Shown here: positions 1 through 12,728 of the stretch, piece by piece
How the letters are laid out: the number at the start of each line of letters is the position of its first letter
Position numbering within the stretch: the first letter of the stretch is position 1
Source: Calcarisporiella thermophila CBS 279.70
Taxonomy: Eukaryota; Calcarisporiellomycota
Direction of reading: 5' to 3'
DNA: 64,000 nucleotides
Assembly (NCBI RefSeq): GCF_041956535.1
Contig: NW_027192192.1
Location: 117,700-181,699, forward strand
Translations under genes and position numbers: made by a program
The notes under the pieces: model-generated
Databases searched by the model: none
Told to the model about the DNA's origin: nothing
What the model saw: the letters and a program-made list of their open reading frames with translations, nothing else

Positions 1-244
1 CCCGGGTGAATAGCACCCTTCATCTTCGGAGAATGCTTCAAGCTCTTGGCTCGGCCTCCCATGAAGACGTTTGTATATGTCCGCCAAAATCTTTATAGAT
101 GACATATAAGCAGGCAAAGATACGGAATCACTACTGCAATGGCCTGGAGAGTTTAGCAAGGTTAATGCTCGGCGGTAACTGACAATTGTTAATAAACGAG
201 GTACGCACTCTCGCAATGAATCAAAGTATTTTCAACCAGGCAGT
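1..244 (-). other. possible partial coding exon running off the window edge
   Basis: The minus strand stays open from about 244 to the window edge, roughly 80 codons, in a single frame. The translation has balanced composition, including the stretch ILADIYKRLHGRPSQELEAF, and looks like a helical protein. An in-frame TGA lies just upstream and candidate acceptor AGs lie near 225. I do not recognise a family. An open frame this short can occur by chance, so this is only a possible exon of a gene continuing to the left. Confidence 0.25.
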
Positions 245-359
245 TGTTTGTAGGGTAGCTATATGCGTTGCTGACTATTCGGCTACTACTTGGTAGCGTT
301 TCTTTTCTTTGAGAAGAGAAGCTGTAAGAAGTTCACTGCAACTGAGAGTAGACGCTACA

Positions 360-1400
360 TTACATGTTCAGGTTGGAAATTCCAATTCTGATCAGACATA
401 CAGAATTTAGAAATCGGGGATTCAAATTCCCAGGAGAATCTGCAACTGTTGATATGGAGAGTTTCCAACAAGAATCAGGTAGAATCAAATAAGAATTATG
501 AATTTTGATTGGCCAAACTATTCATAGCTAAATCCTTAGTGCTATTTGAGAGCCAAAAACTCTATTATCCATGCTTGAGCTTTCATTTTTAGTGTAGTAG
601 ATTCACATTCGCATGTAGTTGTTTTCTATTTACTTGATTTAATATATTAATATATACCCCAAAACTTTCCTTGATATTTACCATAATACTCACCTTCGAA
701 TCTACTTTAAAGCCCTAAAATCTAACTAGACTTGCTAGTGGCTTTTAATCCACTCCTTGAACCCCCAAAGCTTTAATAAATTGACTAGAGGTTCGAGAAC
801 AACTGATAATAGCCTCAAAGAGAAAAAGGATTTTCTCGCTAACATAATGAACCTCTTTCCTTTGAGGTAATCAACCGTTGCTCTTGTACCTCTATCTTAT
901 GCTAGGAATTTCTCCCATATTTACAACTTCCCGTAAAAAAACATATCCATGTACATAACCCTTCAAAGAAATGGTAGTCAGGGAATTCGCAGGAGACTGC
1001 CAAGAGAGTGGGATGGAATTTCAGGCTTAAACCAACTCCCTAAGAGTATAAGAATGAAAATACAATACTTTGGCCCCATTGCTTCTTTCGAACTCCTCCT
1101 GTCCCCTCTTTTTTCTTCTTTTACCTCTTTCCCTTTTCCTCTTTTCCTCTCCATGCGTTCCAGGGACGGTTGTGTCACCCCCTTATTATTCTTTATGGGC
1201 ATTTTCTGGTGAATTTCAATTTTCTCTTCAATCTTACTCAGAACCGCTATGTGCAAGTATTGTATTATTTTCATAGGAAAAAGATAAGATCGAAATTTCT
1301 CGATCAATAGGTTCCTCATTTTCCTCCGGTCTGCTGGTCCTTTCATAGTGGAAAACTTGATTAATAGATTTTTCGCTTGAACCCCGCGGTCGTTTGTTTC
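360..1400. repeat. dispersed repeat, left copy (direct orientation to 62920-64000)
   Basis: This AT-rich segment aligns in patches and in the same order with 62920-64000. Near 366 lies a diverged form of the GGAGATTCCAA...CAGACATAC...TTTAGAAAT end motif, with a second partial unit near 460. Then come a shared ACCGTTGCTC...ACCTCTATC block (near 877; 63373 in the other copy) and a shared CCTTTCATAGTxGAAAA block (near 1338; 63913 in the other copy). No intact protein is visible; open frames inside are low-complexity. It is probably an old transposon-derived family. Nothing else gene-like was seen between 245 and 1646. Confidence 0.6.
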
Positions 1401-1646
1401 TTGAGAGGGTTTCTAAAAAAAAACGAAAGCAACCAGTTGAGAAAATAGCTTTCTGGAATTATTGCTATGAACAATAAATTTTTAAAGATATTGACATTAC
1501 AGATACAACTGATACTTCAATTTAAATTCAGCATATCTCTCAGATTTGAATCTCTCAAGTATCTGAGCTTAAATTTAACGAGTCGAGAGGAGAGGATGAA
1601 TAGAGGGTTTATTGCCATTATATAGAAACGGGAAAATCTACAATAA

Positions 1647-4600
1647 TCAGTTCTTTTTCTTCTTATTTGAGTTTTTACTTGCTTTTCCGGAAGCCGCCAC
1701 CTCCTCTGATGCTCTTCTCTTTTTGTCTGCTTTCACGTCTCCTTTGACTTCATTCTGGATTCCGTTGCTCACTACAGGCGTAGTCTCTTTCCTCTTATCG
1801 ACACTTAGCCCGGGCACAAAAGGCTCCACCAGCTCCATCTTTAACTTTTGTCGCATACCCCCAGCACCACCTCCCTGCAAATCTTCATCCACGGATATGC
1901 ACACCTCGACACGCGCAAACAATCGGATGGAGGTCTCTCCGTGTGGCGCATCCAGACTTCCAGTTTGCGGGTTATAGACCAAGGGCGAGTCGGACGCTTT
2001 CTCAGCAACCGCAGCAGAGGCAGGAGCACTCGTATAGACAATCCCCTCAATGCCGTATTTAGGTACCAGAGTGATGAACCCGTTCTTAAGGACCCGTACA
2101 ACGTATCCCTCTTCAACCTGAGACTTGCCCTTGAAGAACAGGTTGGTGTAGAGTTCGACCGAGCTGCGTGCGGCAAGTTGAGCCATGCGATTTCGATGAT
2201 TGAGTACTAAAGAAATTCAACTGATGATGAATTTTATTCGGGAATGGTACTTAAGCAATGAGCTCACCATCACACAGCTCCTGCATTTTGACCTTGTTGG
2301 TGATTTCTTCACCATATTGGAGATCAGCATCGATACAAGCCGAGAGTTGTCGATGTACGATGACATCTAGAATTAAGATACAAACGTTTGTCAATCGATT
2401 CCAATTGCTAAATACTAAAAAAGGACTCACCTGAGTAACGACGAATAGGTGAAGTGAAGTGTGTATAGATCTCTGTAGCCAAACCATAATGCCAGTAGTC
2501 TACCTCGGGCACCGTACCAGAGCTGAAGTATAACGCTTGCATCATGCACCGTGTTGTCATGATCCGCAACAATTTGTTAAAATACGGATCGTTTTCCAAA
2601 ACAGCCTTATCCAGCGAGTCGGCAAGTGCTTTGCTGGTCTCTACATTCAAGGCAACTCCGAACGGCTCAAGTGCTTTTTGCAAGGGCTCGAAGTTTGTGT
2701 CCGGAGGTTTTGGATGACGGCGAAGCATGGAAGAATCCGGGAACTTGGCGTGGATACGTCGAGCAACAGAAATGTTGGCGAGCAACATGAATTCTTCTAC
2801 CAAAGCATTCGTCTCCTTCAGCTCCTTCATCTCAACATCAACGGGGTCTTGAGAGTCATTCTCAAGCTGGAAGCGGACTTCAGGGCTTGCCAGCGTAAGA
2901 GCACCACGTTCCATACGACGTGCACGAAGCTTTTTGGCCAAACTATTAAGGTGGCGTAAGCCCTTTGTAATATCATCTTGGAGTCGTCTTAAATCGCAAA
3001 GATAAAATTTTTGAAGGATTAGAGCTCTGGGAATAAATAGAAAGCACTCTGACGCATAAATAGAGACTTACAAGTCATCAATCCGATTTTGTGCCTCGTC
3101 GTACGTGAAGGAGAATCTGGATCTGATAACACTTTTTGTGAATTTGACATCTACAATTTCTGCTTCCGGGTTCAGCTCCCAGATACAAGAGAAAGCCAGG
3201 CGATCGACGTCGGAACGCAGTGAGCACAAGTCTAGACAATAAATTGGAATAACACCATTATATATAACGAGCTACCTATATTCCACGTGTATTTAACTCA
3301 CTCGTTCCCAGTAGTCCAGGAAGCATGTCAATTCTCTTATCGACTAGGTATACTGTGGTTCCTCTGTTGGCGGCCTCGGTATCCATCGCGGTTCCAGGTT
3401 TAACGAAATAAGTGACATCGGCAATATCTAAATCAGGAAGAGAAATGAATCGAGGTACAAGAATCGGATTGCACTTTTTTGTATACTCACGAACTCCAAC
3501 TTCATAGTTTCCGTTCTCGAGCGATCTTACATGCAACGCGTCGTCGATATCAGTACAGCCTATAAAGGACATCCAATAAATTTATTAATGCGGGCGACAC
3601 ATCAACCTATGTGCTTCTACTCACCGGGGGGATCGATACTGCACACATCTAAGCCTCTGAGATCAATTCGATTTTTCAAGTGTTCATCCTGCACCACCCA
3701 AGTATCTCCCTCGATGGGGAGATCGGCCAAAACCGTCTTTGAAAATTCGTGGTGAGGTACCTCATGCTCAAGCAATAATACCTCCGTCTCCGTTTGTTTG
3801 TCACCAGCCGAGCCCAAGGCTTTTACAAAGTGTCCAATGGGGTGTCTTAGAAATATGGAAACAATTAAAGCACCGACAAGTAAAAATACTAGAGAGAATA
3901 AGCTTACAAGGACTGCTTCGGCCACGAATCTACAGCAACCACTATTCGCTGTCCAACAAGCGTGTGTGCCTGGCGAGTGCGTATTTTAATCTTTGGGATG
4001 CGGCGGTCGATGGAACGGAAGAATACGTTGTGTGCAAGCGTGGAGCCTTCTGACGTAGCAATGGATTGCTTGTCTATGAAACCACAAAATGGCCGCCAGC
4101 CACGCTTAACAATCCCAACCACCTTGCCAGTCGGTTGGGGAGGATCGGTGGATTCAGCTTCTTCTGCTTTTGCTTCAGCCTCAATTTTTTCACTCTCATC
4201 TCCGTCTAAAACCTTTTCTTCGTCTAAACTTCAATTAGTGTTGGCCTTGCATTGAAAGCTATTCAGGATCTCCTACCCTCTTCGGTCATGACGGTCGACG
4301 GTGACCGCTTCCATTCTTCTTTAGGTAACAATTCGACAGCAACCACGTCCCCCTGCATAGCGCGATTCAAGTTCTTCCGTCCTAGAATGGTGATCGTCCG
4401 TTCCTGACCGTCGACCATACCATAGATAGAGCCTTCCAAGAAATTGTGAAGACTGATGCTCAGGGTTCCTTGCTGAAGTCTGCCTGCTTTGATGCCCGAT
4501 TGGATTTGTAAAGGGGTCAAATGCTATATTTACAAACATCGGGTCACTCAATATTGCGTGCTCAATAGTATGTTTAACAAACAAACCTCATCGTAAGAAA

Positions 4601-5542
4601 AATTCTTCTCGTTCGAGGACACCGAGTTTTCTCCTTCCGCAACCATATCCGCCAGTTCAGGAAAATCAGTGAGCATACCAACATAGTCACGTACTATAAA
4701 AAGGAAAAGAGATCAATCCAACTGAAAAAATTTATCAACCATCCTTGCGCACATTACCTGAACAAGCAAGCACACGATCCTCTCTGGCTTTGCTACAATT
4801 GGCAACGTCATCACTAAGCATCACGGCAGCAACCGGTCGACCTCCCTTAGCTAGTTTCGCGAGATGTTCGGAGTACCATTTTGTGGCCGTGCGGATGGCT
4901 ATAATGATATATGTTAACACAATATTGAAAAATGGTATATAAATTTTATGCGTACCTCTGTCATTTCGGTCATTAGGCGACTCATTCGGCAATTTTTCAA
5001 TATATGTTTCCCTAATACGATCGGAAAATAAAGTACATTATTAAACTTGCCCTTTTACATGCACGTGGTTCGATAAAGCTAGATATATACCTATGATGTT
5101 CATTTGAGAATACGAAGAACCTTCGCTCAGGATCCGAAATAATGGCTCTCAAGCGATTATATATCGCAATCTTAAGATGTCGCACTTCCTCTAGTACTGT
5201 CTGTAGAACAATAACATCACACACCGCCTTGTGCTCCATGATGTCAATCTACAGCCAAAAATGCATGATAAATTTTAAAGAATAACGCAGAGGGCCATAT
5301 ATAAATACCTGGTTCATGAATACATTAGTGTCTGGTACGATGTAGTGTGATCCAAATTTCGAGACCGATCGCGGCTCTTTATCAAGTAGAACATGGGTAG
5401 CCGAAGATCCATCCGCGATAGTGGGGCACAGAGTACACCCATCAACACCACACGCGATATCATCTCGCAGATAGTGCTCTTTCACCACCTTCACCACATT
5501 ACCCTTTCTGGTACGTTTAACGAATGCCTTCGACCGCAGCAT
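1647..5542 (-). CDS. DIS3: exosome 3'-5' exoribonuclease/endonuclease Dis3 (Rrp44)
   Basis: Catalytic subunit of the RNA exosome, which degrades and trims RNA in nucleus and cytoplasm. Reading leftward from ATG 5542, the N-terminus carries a cysteine cluster ([11 protein letters not shown]) followed by a PIN endonuclease domain ([12 protein letters not shown], with the metal-binding Asp). Cold-shock-like segments follow. The RNB exonuclease signature [13 protein letters not shown] is near 3550 and further RNB exons near 2900-2410. The last exon (to TGA 1647-1649) is S1-like ([19 protein letters not shown]) and ends in a lysine-rich tail. The gene is split by many short introns, so the span is given rather than every exon. 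It is divergent from VPS11 across about 220 bp. Start chosen for the [14 protein letters not shown] opening, typical of the family. Identity is very secure; exon edges are not all verified. Confidence 0.93.
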
Positions 5543-5762
5543 AACGTGAAGGCGGGTTAAATAGTGTGGTAGAGCAATATATTACAAAGTGCCAAAATGA
5601 AAAAATGTGACTTGAAATTTTCCTAGTCACTAATAAATAAATGATGACGGCAATTGGGAGTGACTGTTTCGAGGCTTAGAATTCCCCAGCCTGAGAATAG
5701 GATTATCAGTCGGCCGACTATTACGCGATAGCAAGCGAAGCATTGACACATATACTCCCACC

Positions 5763-8700
5763 ATGTCGCTCTCCCAGTGGCGACAATTCAACTTCTTTGA
5801 CACGGAGCTTGTGACAGATGGGTTCGATACTCCCGAATCGTTCCCGGTGTTTCAGGTGAGTAAATCCTAATCTCCATCATTCCGTTGAATTTTTTTTTTT
5901 TGCCACAGCTCAGCCAATGCTAACTCTAATATACTGAATATAGAAAGCAGATATAACGGCTACGACAAGTGGCCGTGGCCATATCATAGTCTCGGACTCT
6001 TCGGGATGCATTCACATTATCGATCGAACATTCAGCGTACTGTCGTTTCAGGCATTTGATGGTGGACGCGTCACTCATCTGAAGCAAATGAAACAGAGCA
6101 ATATATTGGTTGCCATTGGGGTATGCATCTATTTTCATCTTTATTGTTGGTAGTCTACTAATGTTTTCCTCCCGATACATTTGCCTCGATAGGAGGAGAG
6201 TGCTGTTTCTTCTCATCCAATTGTTAAAGTATGGGACTTGGATCGCCAAGAAAAAGGCAAAAATACACCGCTTTGCGTGCGCACGATTCGTTTACAGCAT
6301 GACTCTAAACCATATCCCGTAATTGTTCCTGTTTGTTCACTTGACCTATTCTGAATTAATGTAAAGGTTTTGCATAGGCATCTTGTCTCGCAATTCTAGA
6401 AAACATGTCACAGATGGCAGTTGGGATGGCGAATGGTTCTGTGATAATCATCCGGGGGGATATCTCACGCGATCGCACCGTAAAGCAAAAAGTAATTTAT
6501 GATGGAAACGAGCCTGTAACTGGTAATGGGTATTGAATGCTCTTCTTGTGGCATCACTACTTACTGGGTTTCTCGTAGGTCTCGGATACAGAGAGCAACA
6601 CAAGTCGACTACCCTATTTATTGTTACAACCAGTCGTATATATACCTATAATAGCTCTGGAAAGGGGCATTTGGTATGTCACTTAGCTAGATAAATATGC
6701 CATCATGAGATATAAAATTTACACCCATACTTTATTTGGCCTGCAGCAATTATTAGATGAACATGGATGTGGACTTGGGTGTGCTGTATTGACAGATATG
6801 GCGCAGGAAATGGTCATTGGTCGTGACGAGGTAAATCACTGTACAGAAGGAATCACCCTTCATCCTGTTGATCTAATCTCAACTCTGCTAGGCAATTTAC
6901 TTTTACGGGCCAGATGGTCGTGGCCCATGTTTTGCTTTTGAAGGTTTATATTACACGTCCGCTCTATTAAATTAGAGTATTCGTACTAAATTACTTTTAC
7001 CTAATCAGCTCCAAAGTCGTCGCTAACTTGCTTCAAGAACTACCTTATCATTGTGTCCCCACCCATTTATTCAGCGCAAAAGCTCGATGCCTCCACCCGC
7101 AAGGCTTTATCACTTTCCCCGCCTCCTTCCACCACAAATAGTTACGACACCACCACAGTAACGATATTCGACACACAAAACAAGTTCATTGCGTTGACGC
7201 ATGAGTTCCCCCAAGGTGTCCGTGCAGTCGTGTGCGAGTGGGGCTATGTTTATGTGATTACCTGCGATGGAAAAGTAATTCCAGTTTTACATGCCTCAGG
7301 CTTGATCATGTACTTACCCTTCATGTTTTGTTTCAGCTCTATGCATTAGAAGAGAAAGACACACCCACTAAGCTGGATATTTTGTTGAAAAAGAACCTCT
7401 ACCTACTTGCCATCAATCTAGCGCGATCCCAGAAGTATGATGACACAGGCATTGCAGATATTTTCAAGAAATATGGTGACCATTTGTACAGGTATGTGAC
7501 CCTTTTCTCTTTGTGTTGTGGGAGAGTAACTAATAGGGATTTGTGCAAATAGCAAAGGAGATTATGAAGGAGCCATGCAGCAGTATATCCGAACCATTGG
7601 GAAATTGGAGCCCTCTTACGTTATTCGCAAAGTATGTGCCAAAAATTTGCTTATCTAGCTGATTTGTTCATAATTCGCTGCTTTGTAGTTCTTGGATGCC
7701 CAGAGGCTCTACAGCCTTACCTCCTATTTGCAAGAGCTCCATTCACAAGGACTTGCCAACGAGGATCATACTACGCTACTTCTCAACTGCTATACAAAAC
7801 TTAAAGATGTGACGAAACTGGATCAGTTTATCAAGGTAAGCTAATGCACATTAATGAAATCTTCAGTGAGAGCCTTCGATTGATTTTCGGTAAATTTTAG
7901 TCGAGTAGCGAGTTGAATTTTGATCTTGAGACCGCGATCAAAGTGCTTCGCCAAGCCGGATACTATGAGCACGCGCTGTATCTTTCTGAAAAATACACGC
8001 AACACGACTTGTAAGTGGCGTGTCAATTCGCAAAGCCTCTAATCCTCCATTTATAATCTTTTCTTCAACTAGATATCTTCAGATTCAAATTGAACACATT
8101 AAAGATTACGATAAAGCTCTCAAGTATATTCGCCAACTCAAATCCTTGGAAGCCGACCATAATCTTCAAAAATATGGCAAAGTTCTCTTGAAGCACCAGC
8201 CTGAAGAAACTACCTCCCTACTCATCGATTTGTGCACTGGAGTGCTTCATTCTGCCGCTTCAGCCTCTTATCACTCATTCCAATCCCATGGCCCATCTCC
8301 CCCGACATCGCACTCGTTTTCAATTTCTCTCCCGTTTTCTCACCGCCCTAGCATTTTGCGAACAGATAGCTCAGGCTCACTGGGTGCACCACCGGCACCA
8401 GCACCACCGCCTCCTGTTCGAACATCCACGTTAGATACCCGGCCCCCACCCCAACCAACCCGATTCATGAGTTTGTTTGTGGAACAGCCCGAGTACTTGA
8501 TTAAGTTTCTGGAGGAGACGGTGAGGAGACGGTGGGAAGAGGTTGAAAAGGCCCCACGAAATGAGGGACCGGAGCGAGTGCTTGTAGACAAAACTGTGAG
8601 CGAAAGCCACATTGCGGAACAGGAAGAGAAGGAAAAGCGAGCCGTATGGAATACCTTGCTTGAGCTCTACCTAATGGACGACACCGCCAACCCCAGCATA

Positions 8701-9712
8701 GCCCTTGACAACTCATCCGAGCCGCGCCAGTCGAGTTCTCGGCGCGTGGAACGCCGCGAGAAAGCTCTGCGGCTCCTAGTCGATTCCAATGTCAACTACG
8801 ATATTAACCAGGCTCTCATCATGTGCCACTTAGCGCGGTTTGATGCCGGTGTCGTCTACCTACTTGAGCGCGAGGAGAAGTACGCTGATATCTTACGGTT
8901 TTGGATGGAAAGAGAGAAACCCGAGCTGGTTATAGAAGGACTACGAAAATATGGGTAGGGGCTCTTGAAATGGATTTCATTCCAACCAAACATTTTTTTT
9001 TACATCTATATACCCCACACAATCCATAGACAAAAAGATCCGTCGCTCTATCCGCTTGCACTCTCCTATCTCTCTTCCACCCCCTCCACCCTTGATGCCG
9101 CCGATCTCCACCAAGTGCTCACCCACATCAATAAGCATAACCTCCTGCCTCCGCTCCAAATTGTTCAAGCTCTGAGTCAATCCTCCGTGGCCACCGTCGG
9201 CATGGTCAAGGATTTCCTTGGGAGTAAGATTGAGGAAGAGCGCCGCCGCTGCGATGAGGACACCAAACTCATCCAGAGCTACCGTGCCGAGACGGAGAAG
9301 AAGCGGCGCGAAATTGAAGAGCTGCGGCGCGAAGCAAGAGTGTTCCAGGTGACCAAGTGTTCGGGATGTGGAGGTCAGCTGGATCTGCCGTCAGTGCATT
9401 TCCTATGCCGCCACTCGTTCCACCAAAGGTGCTTGAATGACGGGGGCGAGAAGATATGCCCGCAGTGTGCTGTTGAGCAGCGGATGGTGGGAGAAATCAG
9501 AGCTGCGCAGGAGCGCAATGCTCAGCGGCATGACCTCTTCTTTGCACAGGTAAATCCTTCACTCTCTGCCCTCTCTATAGAGACATCTTTTCTGGATACT
9601 GGTCGGAAAACTGACATTTCGTGTATAGATGGAGGATACGGACGACGGATTTTCCGTTATCGCGGACTACTTTTCCAAGAATTCATTCATGTTTGCTCGA
9701 CTGATCGACTAG
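5763..9712 (+). CDS. VPS11: HOPS/CORVET tethering subunit Vps11 (RING finger)
   Basis: Core subunit of the HOPS and CORVET complexes that tether endosomes and vacuoles/lysosomes. The protein opens MSLSQWRQFNFFDTELV, followed by beta-propeller exons (5763-7350) and alpha-solenoid exons (7340-9540). It ends in a C-terminal RING-type zinc finger (CSGCGG...CRHSFHQRCL...CPQC) at about 9358-9470. A final exon after the intron at 9550 encodes MEDTDDGFSVIADYF and stops at 9710-9712. A coiled-coil/charged segment (RRRCDEDTKL to EELRREAR) precedes the RING. A proline/serine-rich insertion (about 8300-8460) interrupts the solenoid and is unusual in length. About ten short introns are present. Identity is secure from the N-terminus plus the RING. 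Confidence 0.92.
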
Positions 9713-10170
9713 CGTCACCGCTGGCTGAAGGTTGAAACTCAGCCGTCCGTCCGTTTGATGAGTGCTAGATTCTTTTTTCCTATCCTTTGCTCTCCTAATC
9801 TCTCAACCCCCTTTTTTAGCTCGACTTCTTAATAAATAATGTTCCCAATGGACTCAATTAAATATCCACAGCCGATACAGGATTCAGCGAGAAAACGTCT
9901 TGTTTGAAGATCATAAAAACAAGCAGCATAAGAAAAATACAAGTGATCAAGGGTGGAAACTGGATTAATTTGGGGGGGGGGGGAATTTAAATGGAAGCTC
10001 GACACCTATTTATATATATAACAATGGAGAGAGAAAGAAAAAAGTAATATAAAGCAAAATATAGAAGAAAACAAGTAAAAAGCAAAAGCAGGTGTATAGC
10101 AAACAAAAGAAAAACAAAGACATCCTCCATCCTTTATCAACGCATGTCTACTTTGAGTAGGCGAATCCCC
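9713..10170. other. convergent 3' intergenic region
   Basis: Separates VPS11 (+) from the copper transporter (-). It contains AATAAATAAT near 9831 (poly(A)-like), a run of 12 G at about 9971-9982 and an A-rich stretch. No open frame of note. Confidence 0.6.
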
Positions 10171-11372
10171 TCACTTTCCGCATCCTGGGCATCCTCCAAC
10201 CTGCTCTGTAAGATTGAATGGCTTATACCGCCCAAAAAGAAATGTCCCCACGGCTATCCCGCCAACAACGGCGAAGAACAAGCCCACGTTAAACGTCATT
10301 GTGACCAGCATCAGAGCATAGGCAATCGTGGAGTCCACGAATTGCAGGGCCGCTCTCTTAAAGTCCCTGGTCACACCCTCCCGGGTGAAAGCCGCGCGCA
10401 GGAACCTGTGGATCCAACTCTGCTTGGTGAGGCCATCGCTCATGTCCGTGGAGCGGAAGCTCTGCTGAGCCCAGCGGGCTTCCAGGATGCTGCGAGAGAC
10501 AGTGAGGGCCTCATAGAGGATGGCAATGATGAAGATTGCAATCCAGGCACCAGCATATTGACCAGGGGTGCGTGGTACCCATTCGCGGAAGAGGACATAG
10601 TCCATCAGACCAGTGTGGAAGTACATGCGCATCTGCGGAGCACTGGTGGAAGACGAGGGATCCGAGGTGCAGTAAGGGAGTTCGGAAGCGGCAGCGCACA
10701 TCGTCTTCCATTTTCCACATTGTCTCTATAGGAAATGAACATATAGGAACGTAGTTAATTTCACGTCGAGAAGTATCAAAACACATCCACACCCACCATA
10801 TCTGGCATTGCTTGACACAGCTGGCTATATACAGCAAATGGATCGCATTTCGTCATCAAACTTCCCGGCGGCATCTTAGGGCATTTCTCGCACCCGTCCA
10901 TGTCCATCTCCGTGCAAATGCTCCCCACTAGGTCGGAAGCCTCCATTGTGGTGGGAAGACCAGACAGGGCGGGCTGAGCGTCACATTGGGGCCCACGGGG
11001 GGCAGTATAGGTTGCATTGCGGGAGCAGAGCGCCACGTAATTCTTGCATCCTCTCATGCGGGGCATATCGGTGGCACAAATGTCCGCAAGCAAGGAAAAG
11101 GAATTGCAAGATTTGGACGAGCTGAGGTTGGGTGTTTCCTGGCAAGTTTTCTGGACAGTGCAGCCGGACATGAAAGGCATTTCTGTGCACAGGTCCTTCA
11201 AGTCGGCGGCAATAGTTGCTTCATCGAGTTGGAATGAAGCGCATTGCGGGCGACTCATGTCTGCAAGGCACGAAAGATTGGAAGGGGCAGCGGCGCCCGG
11301 ATTTTGGGCAGACGCGAACGCCGCCATTAGGAGGACAACGACAACGAACGTTTTCTCCATGGAAGTGAGCAT
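10171..11372 (-). CDS. Ctr-family copper transporter with N-terminal 18-Cys ectodomain
   Basis: Predicted high-affinity Cu(I) importer of the plasma membrane. Two exons, 11372..10797 and 10725..10171 (phase 0), give about 376 residues. A signal peptide (MEKTFVVVVLLMAAFASAQ; alternative ATG at 11360) leads into a cysteine-rich ectodomain with 18 Cys and repeated Met motifs (MPFM, MPRM, MDMD, MPDM). The Ctr domain follows: QMRMYFHTG, DYVLFREWVP, then three membrane segments. TM2 carries the MxxxM filter (MLVTM), TM3 a GxxxG-type motif (GGIAVG), and the C-terminus is CPGCGK, the expected metal-handing Cys tail. Typical Ctr proteins lack such an ectodomain. It is divergent from a paralogue of that ectodomain (11912). 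A TATA-like TTTAAATA (11463-11470) lies about 90 bp upstream of the start. Ctr identity is firm; the ectodomain role is inferred. Confidence 0.92.
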
Positions 11373-11462
11373 GGCTCTCTTTTCGGCAGAGGGATGCAGT
11401 TTAGGGCAACCAAAGATGCTACTGACTCGGCAACAATGTATGGGTAAAAGGGAGGGAGAGAG

Positions 11463-11470
11463 TTTAAATA
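11463..11470 (-). promoter_or_regulatory. TATA-like element of the Ctr gene
   Basis: TATTTAAA read on the minus strand, about 90 bp upstream of the Ctr start codon. Position and sequence only; no known copper-responsive motif was recognised in the shared 11373-11911 promoter. Confidence 0.45.
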
Positions 11471-11852
11471 AGAATGGAGACACGCTAGCCCGGCAATGCT
11501 TTATTTGTCTAGGCTCTCTTTCTTGGTCTATCCACTAAAACACGGATAAATGGAGAACATACAGGTGAGCGTAGGGAAAGCCAACGGTGTACGTAAAGAG
11601 CTGCATTTTATATTTCTCCTATAAGTTGTGCTATGAATCGACAATCAGGCAGTCACATATTCTATTGTATACGGGTTGTTAATAAATGGAGGTTATTAAT
11701 TTTAAAATAGGACAGGAATGCTTAAAACATCCGAAACAGGAATGCAGGGGGGGGTCCCCATTGAAATGTTAATTAATCGAATTCCCCCCCCCCTTCCATT
11801 TATTGTTTTGAAGTCAGACAAAGGGTGACAATAACAAAACGAAAGCGAAGCT

Positions 11853-11860
11853 TATATATT
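11853..11860 (+). promoter_or_regulatory. TATA box of the 18-Cys GPI protein gene
   Basis: TATATATT lies about 52 bp before ATG 11912, followed by a pyrimidine-rich leader. The divergent promoter region (11373-11911) also holds G-run and C-run tracts near 11747 and 11785 that could pair with each other. Confidence 0.5.
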
Positions 11861-11911
11861 TTTTAAACTTCCTGTCGCGTTCCCACCATTCGACAGTTTT
11901 CTCTATCCAGC

Positions 11912-12728
11912 ATGAAGACCCCCTCCTGCTTCGTACTTCTTCTCTGCGCTCTGGGCGCCTCTGCACAGCAACAGAACTGCGCCGCCACCCCCACTGATGC
12001 TAAGTGCGCGGATTACACCCCTGCTAACGCACAGCAGCAGCTCGATTCCATTTGCACGGCCCAAAATAATCTCCCTGCCTGCAGCATCTATGGCGAGTGC
12101 AAAAAGGACACCACGCTCCCCCAGAGCGTCTGCTCCCCCGCGGTGCTCCTCGCCACGGCCTGCACTCGGGACAATGTCACGGCGGCCGATGCGTGCTCGG
12201 AAATTAAGCAGCTGTGCGGCGCCGGCACCGCTGTGAAGCTGTGCTCGCAGGCTGTCCCCGCTCCTTCGGCGAAGGACGCGAGCCGGGACCTCTACAGCGC
12301 TTGCTCACAGATGCCCGAAATGAAGAGTTGCACCATCTGCCCCCAGAAACCCGACGCAACCACGAATGTGTTCCAGTGCAACGTTATGTCAGCCTACTCT
12401 GCGCTCTGTAACGAGATGGGTACCCATGTAAGTTACCATAATAAGCATCGATCTTCAATGGAAGGCCTCATCCATTAATCCCCTTCCTGCCCCCATTTTC
12501 CAATAGAGCGAGTGCGCCAACTGGAAATCGTTCTGCCAAGCCACCAATAACTTCAAACCCTACTGCTCTGGGGCTGGAAGCAGCGGTGGCCACGATATGT
12601 CCAATCACAACCACAACGCTAAGCCATCTTCTACCCCATCCTCCACGCCAAAGGCGTCGTCTGCCTCCACCCTTGTATCCACAAGCTGGGGCCTGATGGC
12701 TATTGCACTCGCGGTTATCATTATGTAA
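11912..12728 (+). CDS. secreted, GPI-anchor-type 18-Cys protein, paralogue of the Ctr ectodomain
   Basis: Exons 11912..12427 and 12507..12728 encode 245 residues. The signal peptide is MKTPSCFVLLLCALGASAQ. The mature part has 18 Cys that align one for one with the ectodomain of the neighbouring Ctr protein, including the matched pairs SALCNEM/SQLCQAM and CANWKSFC/CGKWKTMC. The single intron falls at the same place and phase in both genes. After the Cys domain comes a His/Met cluster (HDMSNHNHN), then a Ser/Thr/Pro linker and a C-terminal hydrophobic tail suited to GPI attachment. It lacks the transmembrane Ctr domain and has lost most Met motifs. Probable role: cell-wall or membrane copper binding or delivery, inferred from homology and position. 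C-ending codons dominate, suggesting high expression. Confidence 0.88.

Noticed and set aside
11373-11911. Possible copper-responsive promoter motifs (Mac1, Ace1 or Cuf1 type)
   Set aside because: Scanning for TTTGCTC and GCTG-core sites gave only single, imperfect matches; not enough to call.
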